Origin: Acidovorax sp. sif1233
GTDB taxonomy: Bacteria > Pseudomonadota > Gammaproteobacteria > Burkholderiales > Burkholderiaceae_C
Direction of reading: 5' to 3'
DNA length: 64,000 nt
Assembly (NCBI RefSeq): GCF_019218755.1
Contig: NZ_JAHUWZ010000001.1
Coordinates: 620,001-684,000 of the forward strand
Notes under the pieces: generated by a model
What the model was told of the DNA's origin: nothing
The model's database searches: none
The model's input: the letters and a program-made list of their open reading frames with translations, nothing else
In this document: positions 17,510 through 26,639 of the stretch, in pieces
Layout: every line of letters starts with the position of its first letter
Numbering within the stretch: position 1 is the first letter of the stretch
Position numbers and translations under genes: made by a program

Positions 17510-18238
17510 TCAGCAGCCCAGCATCCGCGCCAGGTCGTTCAGGTCGGTGGCATGCAGATCGTTGCCGGGCTGGGGCGACCCGTCCTTGGGCCGTGCCTTG
17601 CCGAGTTCGTGCGGGCGCTCGATGTAGGCGGTGCGCAGGCCGCAGGCGCGTGCGGCCGCCAGGTCGTCGTGGTGGGTGGCCACCAGCGCCACCTGTCCGG
17701 GCCGCAGGTCGAACACGCGCGCCACGCCCAGGTAGGTGTCGGGGCTGGGTTTGTAGGCCTTGAACACTTCCGCGCTCAGCACGCAATCCCACGGCAGCCC
17801 CGCGCGCTTGGCCATGTGCGTGAGCAGGCTGATGTTGCCGTTGGACAGCGTCGTGAGGATAAAGCGGGTTTTGAGCCGCGTGAGGCCCGCCACGCTGTCG
17901 GGCCACGGGTCCAGCCGCTGCCACACATGGTTCAGGTGCTGGCGCTCGGCCTCGGCCAGGTGGGCGAGGCCGAAGCGCGGCAGGATGCCGTCGAGGATGC
18001 CCCGGTGCAGCGCGTCGATGCGCGTCCAGCCCTGCTCGCCGCGCATCACCCGCGCCATGGCCGGCTGGTAGCCGCTGCGCCAGGCGATGGCGAACGCGTC
18101 GCCGTCGATGGCCGGGTACAGCGCCTGCATCTCGCGCACGATGCTGCCGTGCCAGTCCACCACGGTGCCGAAGATGTCGAAGGCCAGCACCTTCACGCTG
18201 CTGGCGATGGGGTCTGCCGTGCTCTGGGTCGTCGTCAT
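17510..18238 (-). CDS. Haloacid dehalogenase, type II
   Basis: This 242-residue HAD-superfamily hydrolase has the nucleophile motif FDIFGTVVDW (Asp at about 20), motif II LSNGN, the conserved Lys in KPSPDTY and a motif III region VATHHDDLAAARACG. The overall pattern, including WRSGYQPAMARV, is that of type II (S)-2-haloacid dehalogenases, which hydrolyse the carbon-halogen bond of short haloacids; many such proteins have other or unknown substrates. It is monocistronic, with its end facing the adenylate cyclase gene. Its start is at 18238, with a 244-base divergent gap before the MFS gene. Confidence 0.82.
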   Translation of the reverse strand: MTTTQSTADPIASSVKVLAFDIFGTVVDWHGSIVREMQALYPAIDGDAFAIAWRSGYQPAMARVMRGEQGWTRIDALHRGILDGILPRFGLAHLAEAERQHLNHVWQRLDPWPDSVAGLTRLKTRFILTTLSNGNISLLTHMAKRAGLPWDCVLSAEVFKAYKPSPDTYLGVARVFDLRPGQVALVATHHDDLAAARACGLRTAYIERPHELGKARPKDGSPQPGNDLHATDLNDLARMLGC

Positions 18239-18482
18239 TCGCGGTCCTGGGTGGGGAGGAAGGAAGGGCGGGGTCGGGGCGCCAGCGTAGCAGCCTTGCG
18301 TGTTGGGCCGGTGCGCCGGGGTTGCACATGCCCTCGCCCCTGCAGGGCGGCGCGGGGCGTGCTATGGTTACAAAAATCGGGTTTACCCCCGTAACTGCGT
18401 TTCTTCTCCATCCCCGTCCATCGCCTGCGCCGCCCGCCGCCTGCCGGTGCAGCGCCCCTTTGTTGCTGTTGTTCCTGCTGCC

Positions 18483-19712
18483 ATGACCGCGCCCCTGACT
18501 CCCACGTCGTCCCTCGCCCACGCCCCGACCGACGACCGCACCCTGGTGCGCGCCGTGCTGGCCCTGGGGGTCGGCGGCTTTTCCATCGGCACGGGCGAAT
18601 TCGTCATCATGGGCCTGCTGCCCGAGGTGGCGCGCGACATCGGCGTCAGCATTCCGCAGGCCGGCCACGTCATCAGCGCCTATGCGCTGGGCGTGGTGGT
18701 CGGTGCACCGGTGCTGGCCGTGCTGTGCGCCCACTGGGGGCGGCGCGCGCTGCTCATGGCGCTGATGGTGGTGTATGCGCTGGGCAACTTCGCATCGGCG
18801 CTGGCGCCGGGCTACCTGTCGCTCAGCGCCATGCGGTTGTTCACCGGCTTGCCGCACGGCACCTACTTCGGCGTGGCCGCCCTCGTGGCCGCGGCCCTGG
18901 CGCCACCGGGGCGCCGCGCGCGCGCCGTGGGCTGGGTCATGCTGGGGCTGACCACGGCCACCCTGGTGGGCGTGCCCATCGCGGCGGCCCTGGGCGAATA
19001 CTTCGGCTGGCGCGCGGCGTTCGTTTTCGTGGGCCTGATCGCCGTGGCCGCCGTCGCCATGGTGCGCCTGTGGGTGCCCGACATGCCCGCATCGCACGGC
19101 GCCAGCCCCCTGCGCGAACTGGGCGCGCTGGCGCGCAAGCAGGTGTGGTTCACCCTGGGCATCGGCGCCATCGGTTTTGGCGGCATGTTCGCGGTGTTCA
19201 GCTACATCAAGCCCACGCTGCTGGAGGTGGCCGGCATGCCGCCCGCGCTCATGCCTTTCGTGCTCTCGCTCTTCGGCCTGGGCATGGTGGCGGGCAACAT
19301 CGTGGGCTCGCGCATGGCCGACAAGGCCCTCATGCCCGCCATCGGCAAGGTGCTGCTGTGGTCCATCGCGGTGCTGGCGCTGTTCGTGCCCGCCGCGCAC
19401 CACCCCGTCACCGCCGCGCTGGCCACCTTCTTCCTGGGCACGCTGGTCGCCATCGGCCCTGCGCTGCAGATCCGCCTGATGGACGTGGCCGGCGATGCGC
19501 AGACCCTGGCCGCCGCGCTCAACCACTCGGCGTTCAACGCTGCCAACGCACTGGGCGCGTGGCTGGGCGGTGTGTCCATCGCGGCCGGCCTGGGCTGGAC
19601 GTCCACCGGCTGGGTGGGCGTGGTGCTGGGCATCTGCGGCGTGGGCATCTTCGCGTGGTCGATGGGCAGCGAGCGGAACACGCAGCGCGCCACGGCGGGC
19701 CTCAAGGCCTGA
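18483..19712 (+). CDS. MFS transporter, DHA1 drug/arabinose efflux type
   Basis: A 409-residue inner-membrane protein with about twelve hydrophobic segments. The motif GEFVIMGLLPEVARDIGVSIPQAGHVISAYALGVVVGAPVL in the first two helices is typical of AraJ/YdhP/SotB-like proton-driven exporters, and the A-loop reads CAHWGRRALL. Substrates of this branch include sugars and drugs; the true one cannot be read from sequence. The ATG at 18483 begins the conserved protein. The gene is alone, divergent from the haloacid dehalogenase, and is followed by two tandem hairpins. Confidence 0.88.
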   Translation: MTAPLTPTSSLAHAPTDDRTLVRAVLALGVGGFSIGTGEFVIMGLLPEVARDIGVSIPQAGHVISAYALGVVVGAPVLAVLCAHWGRRALLMALMVVYALGNFASALAPGYLSLSAMRLFTGLPHGTYFGVAALVAAALAPPGRRARAVGWVMLGLTTATLVGVPIAAALGEYFGWRAAFVFVGLIAVAAVAMVRLWVPDMPASHGASPLRELGALARKQVWFTLGIGAIGFGGMFAVFSYIKPTLLEVAGMPPALMPFVLSLFGLGMVAGNIVGSRMADKALMPAIGKVLLWSIAVLALFVPAAHHPVTAALATFFLGTLVAIGPALQIRLMDVAGDAQTLAAALNHSAFNAANALGAWLGGVSIAAGLGWTSTGWVGVVLGICGVGIFAWSMGSERNTQRATAGLKA

Positions 19713-19719
19713 GCGTAGC

Positions 19720-19766
19720 GGCGGCGCGACAGCGCCGCCCTCTGCAGAACGGCCACCGCGTTCTGC
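19720..19766 (+). terminator. Tandem hairpins after the MFS gene
   Basis: Two perfect eight-base stems lie back to back: GGCGGCGC-GACA-GCGCCGCC (19720-19739) and GCAGAACG-N7-CGTTCTGC (19744-19766). They start eight bases after the stop codon. Neither has a strong T tract, so they may protect mRNA ends or assist termination. Confidence 0.55.
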
Positions 19767-19846
19767 GTTACAGTGAACGCGGGCCAACCCCATTGTTGGC
19801 CACGTCGCTCGGACGGTTCCGGGCGCTTACGTGAAAGTTCACCAGC

Positions 19847-21073
19847 ATGTCTGCTTCTCAGGGCAAGCGCCGCTTTGCGCGCATCGATCGCCTCCCCCCC
19901 TACGTCTTCAACATCACGGCCGAGCTCAAGCTCGCAGCGCGCCGCCGTGGCGAGGACATCATCGACATGAGCATGGGCAACCCCGATGGCGCGACCCCGC
20001 CGCACATCGTGGCCAAGCTCACCGAGGTGGCCCAGCGGCCCGACACCCACGGCTACTCCGCGAGCAAGGGCATCCCCCGCCTGCGCCGCGCCATCAGCCA
20101 CTGGTACAAGGACCGCTATGCGGTGGACATCAACCCCGACACGGAAGCCATCGTCACCATCGGCTCCAAGGAAGGGCTGGCCCACCTGATGCTGGCCACG
20201 CTGGACCGGGGCGACACCGTGCTCGTGCCCGACCCGAGCTATCCCATCCACATCTACGGCGCGGTGATCGCCGGGGCCGACATCCGCAGCGTGCCCGTGG
20301 CGCCCGACGTGGACTTCTTCGCCGAGCTGGAGAAAGCCATCCGTGGCAGCTACCCCAAGCCCAAGATGATGATCTTCGGCTTTCCCAGCAACCCCACGGC
20401 GCAGTGCGTGGAGCTGTCGTTCTTCGAGCGCGTGATCGCCCTGGCCAAGAAGCACGACATCCTGGTGGTGCACGACCTGGCCTATGCCGACATCGTGTAC
20501 GACGGCTACCGCGCCCCCAGCATCATGGAAGTGCCCGGCGCCAAGGACGTGGCCGTGGAGTTCTTCACCCTCTCCAAGAGCTACAACATGGCCGGCTGGC
20601 GCGTGGGCTTCATGGTCGGCAACCCCGACCTCGTGGCCGCGCTCGCGCGCATCAAGAGCTACCACGACTACGGCACCTTCACCCCCCTGCAGGTGGCCGC
20701 CATCGCCGCGCTGGAGGGCGACCAGCAGTGCGTGAAAGACATCGCCGCCCAGTACCAGCGCCGCCGCGACGTGCTCTACAAGGGCCTCACGGAGTCGGGC
20801 TGGGCCGTGGACTGCCCCAAGGCCAGCATGTACATCTGGGCCCGCATTCCCGAGCCCTACCGCGCGCTGGGCTCCCTCGAATTCGCGCGCCAGCTGCTCG
20901 ACAAGGCCAAGGTCTGCGTCTCGCCCGGCATCGGCTTCGGCGACCAGGGCGACGAGTACGTGCGCTTCGCCCTCATCGAGAACGAGGCCCGCATCCGCCA
21001 GGCGGTGCGCGGCATCCGCGCGATGTTCAAGGCCGATGGTTTGCTGAAGGTGCCTGCGGCTGCGGCGGCCTGA
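19847..21073 (+). CDS. alaC: Glutamate-pyruvate aminotransferase (AlaC type)
   Basis: The 408-residue PLP enzyme belongs to fold type I, aminotransferase class I/II. It starts with [21 protein letters not shown], the AlaC signature, has [12 protein letters not shown] (substrate arm), NPTAQCVE, the Asp of [14 protein letters not shown] and the PLP lysine in [13 protein letters not shown]. AlaC converts pyruvate and glutamate to alanine and 2-oxoglutarate. In several betaproteobacteria alaC leads an operon with hom and thrC; those are not downstream here, where an IPTL-CTERM gene follows instead. The ATG at 19847 fits the family N-terminus. Confidence 0.9.
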   Translation: MSASQGKRRFARIDRLPPYVFNITAELKLAARRRGEDIIDMSMGNPDGATPPHIVAKLTEVAQRPDTHGYSASKGIPRLRRAISHWYKDRYAVDINPDTEAIVTIGSKEGLAHLMLATLDRGDTVLVPDPSYPIHIYGAVIAGADIRSVPVAPDVDFFAELEKAIRGSYPKPKMMIFGFPSNPTAQCVELSFFERVIALAKKHDILVVHDLAYADIVYDGYRAPSIMEVPGAKDVAVEFFTLSKSYNMAGWRVGFMVGNPDLVAALARIKSYHDYGTFTPLQVAAIAALEGDQQCVKDIAAQYQRRRDVLYKGLTESGWAVDCPKASMYIWARIPEPYRALGSLEFARQLLDKAKVCVSPGIGFGDQGDEYVRFALIENEARIRQAVRGIRAMFKADGLLKVPAAAAA

Positions 21074-21173
21074 GGCCTGCCGAAAACGCCCGCCGGGATG
21101 GCGGCTGCTTTCGAAGCGGGCCCCGGCGGGACGGGCCGCCGCTGATCGGGCGGGTTCATGGGGGCCCATCGGC

Positions 21174-21202
21174 GTATAGGTATTGCGGGCGAATGCCTAT
21201 AC
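21174..21202. promoter_or_regulatory. Near-perfect inverted repeat before the IPTL-CTERM gene
   Basis: Arms GTATAGGTATT (21174-21184) and AATGCCTATAC (21192-21202) pair at 10 of 11 positions around a seven-base GCGGGCG centre. The right arm includes TATAC, a possible -10 element. It lies 41 bases before the start codon, so it could be an operator or a leader hairpin. Confidence 0.55.
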
Positions 21203-21243
21203 GATCCCTCTCCTGTTGTTTCACAAAACGCGGAGGGGGGTCC

Positions 21244-21954
21244 ATGAAGGAATGTATGAAGAATTGGCTCGCGGCGCTGGTGATGCTGTGCGCCGCAGCG
21301 GTGGCCCATGCGCAGCCCACGACCTACGTGGCCACCGCGACCGGCAACTACAACCTGTTCATCAATTTCACCCTGTGTGTGACGGGCCCCTGCCAGAACT
21401 TCAATACAAGCATGGGCGCATCAGGCTCGTTCACAACCTCCGCCCCGCTGGCGGCCAATCTCTCTGCCGCGAACGTGGCGCCCCTGGTCACGGCCTTCAG
21501 CTTCTCGGATGGCATCAATACCTATTCCAGTGCAGACCCGGCCGTCCGCATCTTCTTTTTCAACGTATCCACCAACGCCTCCGGCGCCATCACCACCACG
21601 AACATCCGGATCCAGCGCTGGCTGACCGGAACCTCTCCCCATGTGCCGGGTGACCGGCATTCCTGGGTCTTGTTCCTGGCAACAGGGGAAGTCGACCACA
21701 ACGCGCAGTGCCTCACCGTCGGCGCCTCGCCCGCGGGTGTGCCGGATTCATGCGTTCTCGTCCTGGGTGCCGACACCAGCCGGTCGCTGGCATTTGGTTC
21801 CGCCCGGGCCTGGGCCGTGGCGCCCTCTGCCGTCACCGTTGTTCCCACCCTGGCCGAATGGAGCCTGGCCCTGATGGCCGTGTTCATGGCGATTGCCGCC
21901 TTGGTGGCACTGCGCCATCGTTCCCGGGCCAGCGCAGGCTCCGTGCCCTCCTGA
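21244..21954 (+). CDS. IPTL-CTERM sorting domain protein
   Basis: A 236-residue secreted protein of unknown role. A Sec signal (about 5-24, ending AAAVAHAQ) is followed by a low-charge, Thr/Ser/Asn-rich region with two close cysteines (CVTGPC) and two later cysteines (near 160 and 170) that could form disulfides. The last 35 residues read VVPTLAEWSLALM, then a hydrophobic helix, then RHRSRA. That is the IPTL-CTERM tripartite signal for an exosortase-like or archaeosortase-like surface sorting system. The upstream GGAGGGGGG is a very strong ribosome-binding site. No sorting enzyme is in the window. The gene stands alone between alaC and ureD, and its base composition is lower in GC than its neighbours, hinting at separate origin. 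Confidence 0.8.
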   Translation: MKECMKNWLAALVMLCAAAVAHAQPTTYVATATGNYNLFINFTLCVTGPCQNFNTSMGASGSFTTSAPLAANLSAANVAPLVTAFSFSDGINTYSSADPAVRIFFFNVSTNASGAITTTNIRIQRWLTGTSPHVPGDRHSWVLFLATGEVDHNAQCLTVGASPAGVPDSCVLVLGADTSRSLAFGSARAWAVAPSAVTVVPTLAEWSLALMAVFMAIAALVALRHRSRASAGSVPS

Positions 21955-22054
21955 CGGGGCGTGGCCTGGCCCCGCCGGGCGCAGCACTGCGGCAGGGTTT
22001 CGGCCCTGCCGTGTGTGCCGCCCTGGCCAGGCCGGGCCAGCAGGCCTGCTGGCC

Positions 22055-22885
22055 CTACATGGCCCAGATGCGGGGCGCTTCGCCCTCCAATTCCCACAGC
22101 ACCTCCCGCCAGGCCATGCGCACGGCCTTGAGCAACTGCATCGCGGGCTCCACCTGTGGCGCCAGCACGCGCAGCACGACCATCTGCGCATTGGGGCTGG
22201 TGGCGCCGGCGCTGGCCTGGAGTGCATGGCCGTCCACCACGGCGCGCGCGGCGTCCAGGGCGGCGTCGCGGCGGGGGCGGTCCAGCGGGGTGCCGGCGGC
22301 AAAGAACAGGCTGGCCAGGCAGCGGTGCCCCGCCAGGCCCAGGGGACTGTTCAGCAGGCGCTGGTCGGCCGCGTCGATCACGCCGCGCTCCAGCCACAGG
22401 CCGGGCACTTCGAGGTGCTGTGCGAAGCGGCCGGTGTCGAACGGCTGGTTGGCGTGGGGCAGGCCCAGGGCCGTGACGTCCCAGCCCATGCATTCGGCGC
22501 CGGGGGCGAGGTTCAGCGTGAGGTGGTTCTCGGCATTGCAGGCGCTGTAGCACAGCGCCTCCAGCGGCAGCCATTCGAGCCGCGCACCCTCGGCCAGGGT
22601 GAGGTGGCTGCGCTGCAGCGCCAGCGGGCCGGTGGATCGGTAAACGCGCGTGGCGCCCGGTGTGGTGACGAGGCCGTGCGCGCCCGGGCCCACGGTGGCG
22701 GTGATGTCCAGCGTGTCGCCGCCCACCAGTCCGCCGGGCGGATGCACCAGCACGTTGTGGCAAATCGCGTCGCCTTCGGGGTACAGGCTCTGCAGGATGC
22801 GCAGCGGTCCGCTGTGCTCATGGCGCGCCACGGTGCGGGCGTTTTCTACCGAGTAGTTCAGCTGCAGGCGCGCGTGCCAGGGCAT
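22055..22885 (-). CDS. ureD: Urease accessory protein UreD
   Basis: The 276-residue protein matches UreD/UreH: it begins WHARLQLNYSVENARTV, and has the core motif HPPGGLVGGDTLDI and GLVTTPGATRVYRS, which define the family. UreD forms a platform with UreF and UreG that delivers nickel to the urease active site. The urease structural genes ureABC and the other accessory genes are not in this window. In many relatives ureD directly follows urtE; here it is 9 kb away on the other strand, downstream of a deaminase gene (96 bases apart), with a partial family A repeat between them. Confidence 0.92.
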   Translation of the reverse strand: MPWHARLQLNYSVENARTVARHEHSGPLRILQSLYPEGDAICHNVLVHPPGGLVGGDTLDITATVGPGAHGLVTTPGATRVYRSTGPLALQRSHLTLAEGARLEWLPLEALCYSACNAENHLTLNLAPGAECMGWDVTALGLPHANQPFDTGRFAQHLEVPGLWLERGVIDAADQRLLNSPLGLAGHRCLASLFFAAGTPLDRPRRDAALDAARAVVDGHALQASAGATSPNAQMVVLRVLAPQVEPAMQLLKAVRMAWREVLWELEGEAPRIWAM

Positions 22886-22898
22886 GGTGCGGGTGTCT

Positions 22899-22921
22899 TT
22901 TGCTATTAAATAAGTAGCTGA
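22899..22921 (+). repeat. Partial family A repeat
   Basis: TTTTGCTATTAAATAAGTAGCTG carries the left stem (GCTA ... TAGC) only; the large GCGCTT stem is missing. It lies between the deaminase gene and ureD. Confidence 0.4.
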
Positions 22922-22981
22922 TTATGCCCCGTGGGCAAGCGGTGGCGGCCCAGGCGCCGGGCCCTGGCGAAGCCTTCTCGC

Positions 22982-23527
22982 TCAGGACGACCAGAACCCC
23001 ACGTGTGGCGCGCTGGCTTCGGCCACGAGGGCGGGGCCGATGCATTCGATGAAACGGGGCGACGCCGCCAGCACGTCGCGCCCCGAGAGGGCTGCTGCTG
23101 CCGCTGCTGCCGCATAGGCCTGCCGGGAGCGGGGCACCTGCAGGGCGTGCAGGCGCGCCGCGTCGATGCCGAACACCACGCGGCCGATGCCCGACCAGAA
23201 GATGGCGCCCGCGCACATCACGCACGGCTCTGCCGAGGTGTAGAGCGTGGCACCCGCCAGCGTGTCGCGGTCCACGCGCGCGCTGATCTGGCGCACGGCA
23301 TTGGTTTCGGCATGGCCGGTGCAGTCGCCCGTTTCGGCGGTGTTGCAGTACGCCTCGGACAGCAGCTCGCCCTGCGCGCCGATCACCACCGCGCCAAACG
23401 GCGGGTTGCCGCGCGCGCGGGCACGGCACGACCACGCGATGGCCTGACGCAGGTACACGCCGTCGTTGGCGGCAAGGGCGGCTGCTTCGCCGGGCTGGGG
23501 GGGCGCTGCGGACATGAGGGCAGGCAT
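22982..23527 (-). CDS. Nucleoside deaminase, guanine deaminase-like
   Basis: A 181-residue zinc enzyme of the cytidine deaminase fold. The zinc motifs are GHAETNAVR (HAE) and SAEPCVMCAGAIFW (PCxxC). The stretch PPFGAVVIGAQGELLSEAYC and the phrase GAIFWSGIGRVVFGI resemble bacterial guanine deaminase (GuaD) and tRNA adenosine deaminase. Given the purine-degradation genes in this window, guanine to xanthine is the most likely reaction, though not proven. The ATG at 23527 was chosen because GGAGA lies six bases before it. It precedes ureD on the same strand. The 245 bases upstream hold no gene I can support. Confidence 0.75.
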   Translation of the reverse strand: MPALMSAAPPQPGEAAALAANDGVYLRQAIAWSCRARARGNPPFGAVVIGAQGELLSEAYCNTAETGDCTGHAETNAVRQISARVDRDTLAGATLYTSAEPCVMCAGAIFWSGIGRVVFGIDAARLHALQVPRSRQAYAAAAAAAALSGRDVLAASPRFIECIGPALVAEASAPHVGFWSS

Positions 23528-23772
23528 GGGCTGTCTCCGGGCATGGTGTGTTGCGCCCAGCGGCATGCATGGGGCATGCCAAGAACATTGTGTGACATGT
23601 GTGCATGGCTTTCGCCGTGCTGCCCGAGGCGCGGGGCGGTCCCCGGTGGCGCGGTGGGGGTGTGGTGGGCACGCCGCAGCAAGGAGCCGTTCCCGTGACG
23701 TGGGCGATACCGTACCGGGCGCGCATGTCGCGCAGCGGGGCCGGGCCCTCGGGGGCCTGCCGGGCCGGCAGG

Positions 23773-24822
23773 CTACCTGCCGGGCGCGGGGCAGGGGTCG
23801 TCCAGCCCCGCCATGCCCGCCAGCCTTTGCAGGCGCGAGCGGTTGTCCAGGCAGGACTTGTACTCGGCCTCCAGGACCTTTCGCTGGGCTTGCTGCGCCG
23901 CGCGGGCGCGCTCGGCCTGCAGCTGCGCGATGCGTTCGCGGATCTGCGGCATGGCGGCCAGGGCGGCCTTCTCGCCTTCCAGGATCGCGCCGGCGCGCTG
24001 GCTGAAATCCGCCGGGCCGATGTCCAGCACCTTGGGGCTGATGATGACGTCGGCGCGTGCCAGTTCGGCCTGGCCCAGCTTCTGGCCCATGATGGCGATC
24101 GACTGGTTCAGCGCGCCCAGCATGTTGCCTGGCGACTGGCCCCGGGCCTTGTTGGAGATGTCCACGGCGACCACGATGTCCGCGCCCAGCTGGCGCGCCG
24201 CATCCACCGGCACGGGGCTCACGATGCCGCCGTCCACGAAGTGGTACTTGCCGATGGTGACCGGCTGGAACACGCCCGGCACGCTGCTCGAGGCGCGCAC
24301 GGCCTGGCCCGTGTTGCCGCGCGAAAACACGGTGCGCTCGCCGTCCTCGAGCCGGGTGGCCACCACCACGAAGGGCTTGGCCATTTGCTCCAGGGGCTTG
24401 CGGCGCACCTGCTCGTTGACGTAGTCCTCGAGCTTCTGGCCCAGCACGAGACCGCCGGACGACAGCTGCAGGTCGCGGATCTTGGCTTCGTCGAGCGCCA
24501 CGGCTTTTTCCTGCATCTCGAACGCATTCATGCCGCTGGCGTACAGCGCGCCCACCACGCTGCCCGCGCTGGTGCCGGAGACGACGGCGGGGGCGAAGCC
24601 ATTGGCTTCCAGCATCTTGATCACGCCGATGTGCGCGAAGCCCTTGGCGGCGCCCCCGCCCAGGGCGATGCCCACCTTGATGGGCGCGCCTGGGGATGGG
24701 GTGCCGGTGGCGGCCGCGCCCTGCGCGGGCGTGGCGGGCTGTTGCGGGGGCGTGCCGCCGCACGCCGCGAGGCCCAGGCAACCCACAAGCGCCAGGGGGC
24801 GCAAAAAGACTTCCAACCGCAT
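23773..24822 (-). CDS. Patatin-like phospholipase lipoprotein (RssA type)
   Basis: A 349-residue protein with a lipoprotein signal peptide: lipobox LGLAAC with the acylated Cys at 21, then a Pro/Ala linker. The patatin domain (about 48-250) has the oxyanion motif GGGAAKG (55-61), the serine nucleophile in GTSAG (S85) and the catalytic Asp in VDGGI (D197), so it should be an active lipid acyl hydrolase. A coiled, charged C-terminal region (RERIAQLQAERARAAQQAQRKVLEAEYK) extends beyond the domain. It probably faces the periplasm at the inner or outer membrane. It is on the same strand as the ABC operon upstream but 113 bases away. Confidence 0.88.
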   Translation of the reverse strand: MRLEVFLRPLALVGCLGLAACGGTPPQQPATPAQGAAATGTPSPGAPIKVGIALGGGAAKGFAHIGVIKMLEANGFAPAVVSGTSAGSVVGALYASGMNAFEMQEKAVALDEAKIRDLQLSSGGLVLGQKLEDYVNEQVRRKPLEQMAKPFVVVATRLEDGERTVFSRGNTGQAVRASSSVPGVFQPVTIGKYHFVDGGIVSPVPVDAARQLGADIVVAVDISNKARGQSPGNMLGALNQSIAIMGQKLGQAELARADVIISPKVLDIGPADFSQRAGAILEGEKAALAAMPQIRERIAQLQAERARAAQQAQRKVLEAEYKSCLDNRSRLQRLAGMAGLDDPCPAPGR

Positions 24823-24935
24823 GCCAAGGAATCCTGTTGTCGACGGGGCGGCGAGTATAGCGGCAGGCTGTAAAGAAGAGAGGCGCTGCCCGTGGCGCCG
24901 GGGCCTTGCGCGCCGCTACCGGCGCGGCCGGGCCT

Positions 24936-25703
24936 TCACTCTCCCTGCGAGCCCCGGTGGGCCCAGCCGGTGGTGCGCTTTTCAACCCAGCTGAACAGTT
25001 CGTACATCACCATCGCCATCGCGCCCACCACCATCAGGCCGGCGAACGCCAGGCCCATCTGCATGGAGGAGCCCGCGCTGATCAGCAGGTAGCCGATGCC
25101 TTCGTTGGCGGCGGTCATCTCGCTCACCGTGGTGCCCACGAAGGCCAGCGTGATCGCCACCTTGAGAGAGCCGAAGAAGTAGGGCATGGAGCGCGGCAGG
25201 CCGACCTTGGTGAGCACGTCCCAGCGCCTGGCGCCCAGCACGCGCAGCACGTCTTCGAGCTCGGGCTCCAGCGTGGCCAGGCCGGTGGCGATGTTCACCA
25301 TGATCGGGAAGAAGCTGATGAGGAATGCCGTGAGGATGGCCGGCCCCACGCCGATGCCGAACCACACCACCAGGATGGGCACGAACGCCGCCTTGGGCAG
25401 CGCGTTGAAGGCGGTCATCAGTGGATAGACCGCCGCGTAGGCGATGCGCGAACTGCCGATCACGAAGCCCAGCAGCACCCCCACCACGATGGCGATGCCA
25501 AAGCCGGCCATGGTCACCCAGAAGGTGCGCCATGCGTGGCCCGCGATGACGCCGCCGAACTCGACCAACTGGGTGGCGATGGCCCAGGGGCTGGGGAAGA
25601 TGAACTCGGACACGTTGAAGGCCGAGCAGATGATCTGCCAGAGCAGGATGATCGCGACCAGCAGGATCCAGGGAGACCAGCGTTCTACGGTTTTCTTGTG
25701 CAT
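24936..25703 (-). CDS. ABC transporter permease (SsuC/TauC type)
   Basis: The 255-residue inner-membrane permease has about six hydrophobic segments and the EAA-loop region LEDVLRVLGARRWDVLTKVGLPRSMPYFFGSLKVA, typical of BPD_transp_1 subunits in the nitrate/sulfonate/taurine/pyrimidine-precursor class. It is the last of three genes in an importer operon, 20 bases after the ATPase gene. The substrate is set by the binding protein at 26767, whose ligand is unknown. Confidence 0.88.
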   Translation of the reverse strand: MHKKTVERWSPWILLVAIILLWQIICSAFNVSEFIFPSPWAIATQLVEFGGVIAGHAWRTFWVTMAGFGIAIVVGVLLGFVIGSSRIAYAAVYPLMTAFNALPKAAFVPILVVWFGIGVGPAILTAFLISFFPIMVNIATGLATLEPELEDVLRVLGARRWDVLTKVGLPRSMPYFFGSLKVAITLAFVGTTVSEMTAANEGIGYLLISAGSSMQMGLAFAGLMVVGAMAMVMYELFSWVEKRTTGWAHRGSQGE

Positions 25704-25723
25704 GGAAACAGGCTCGGATCAAT

Positions 25724-26548
25724 CTATTGCTGGAGGGGCGCGCCGGCCTTGCGCAGGGCGCCGATGTGGCCGCGCAGTTCGTGCACGATGTCGGTGAATT
25801 CCTTGGTGTAGGTGATCTCCAGCTCGCGCGGGCGCGGCAGCTCGATCTCCTTCCTGACGACGAAGCGGCCCGGGCTCTTGCTCATCACGTACACGGTGTC
25901 GGCCAGGAAGACCGACTCGCGCAGGTCGTGGGTGACCAGGATCACGTTGAACCGCTGTTCGGTCCACAGGTCGCGCAGGATGCACCAGAGCTCCTCGCGC
26001 GTGAACGCGTCGAGCGCGCCGAAGGGCTCGTCGAGCAGCAGCATCTTGGGCTCGTGGATGAGCGCGCGGCAGATGCTGGCGCGCTGCTGCATGCCGCCCG
26101 ACAGCTGCCAGGGGAACTTGTCCTCGTAGCCGGCCAGGCCCACCTTCTGCAGCAGGCGGCGCGCGCGCTCCTCGTACTCCTTGCGCTTTTGCTTGAAGCT
26201 GCTGCGGTACGGCTCCACGATCTCCAGCGGCAGCAGCACGTTGTCCACCGTGGTGCGCCAGGGCAGCAGCGAAGGGGCCTGGAAGGCCATGCCCGAGATC
26301 TTGAGCGGGCCGGTCACGGGCTGGCCGTCGATGAGGATCTTGCCCATCGACGGCATCTTCAGGCCCGTGGCCAGCTTCATGAAGGTGGACTTGCCGCAGC
26401 CCGAAGGACCGACGATGGCGATGAACTCGCCGCGCCGCACCTGCAGGTCGATGGCCTCGACGGCGAAATGGTTCTGCGCGCGCAGCTCGTCGTTGTAGGC
26501 GAGCCAGACGTCACGAAAATCCACGAAATAGGAATCGGCAGCCTGCAT
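25724..26548 (-). CDS. ABC transporter ATP-binding protein (SsuB/TauB type)
   Basis: The 274-residue ATPase shows Walker A GPSGCGKST, signature LSGGMQQRASICRAL, Walker B LLLDEPFGALD and the H-loop VTHD. It drives import by the NMT1-type system. Spacing to the permease is 20 bases, so the two are co-translated. Upstream, a 218-base gap separates it from the binding-protein gene and carries a family B repeat in the same orientation as the genes. Confidence 0.9.
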   Translation of the reverse strand: MQAADSYFVDFRDVWLAYNDELRAQNHFAVEAIDLQVRRGEFIAIVGPSGCGKSTFMKLATGLKMPSMGKILIDGQPVTGPLKISGMAFQAPSLLPWRTTVDNVLLPLEIVEPYRSSFKQKRKEYEERARRLLQKVGLAGYEDKFPWQLSGGMQQRASICRALIHEPKMLLLDEPFGALDAFTREELWCILRDLWTEQRFNVILVTHDLRESVFLADTVYVMSKSPGRFVVRKEIELPRPRELEITYTKEFTDIVHELRGHIGALRKAGAPLQQ

Positions 26549-26639
26549 CAGGTGTCCGTAAATAAAGGTTGCGCACCGGGCCGGGCGAGCGGCCCATGCA
26601 TTTCAGTTTTCAATAGCGCCGAGCGCCACCCACCCCGCA

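Noticed and set aside
16332-19793. A long minus-strand open frame across the cyclase and MFS genes
   Set aside because: The translation is low-complexity and matches no family, whereas the opposing frames have clear catalytic motifs.
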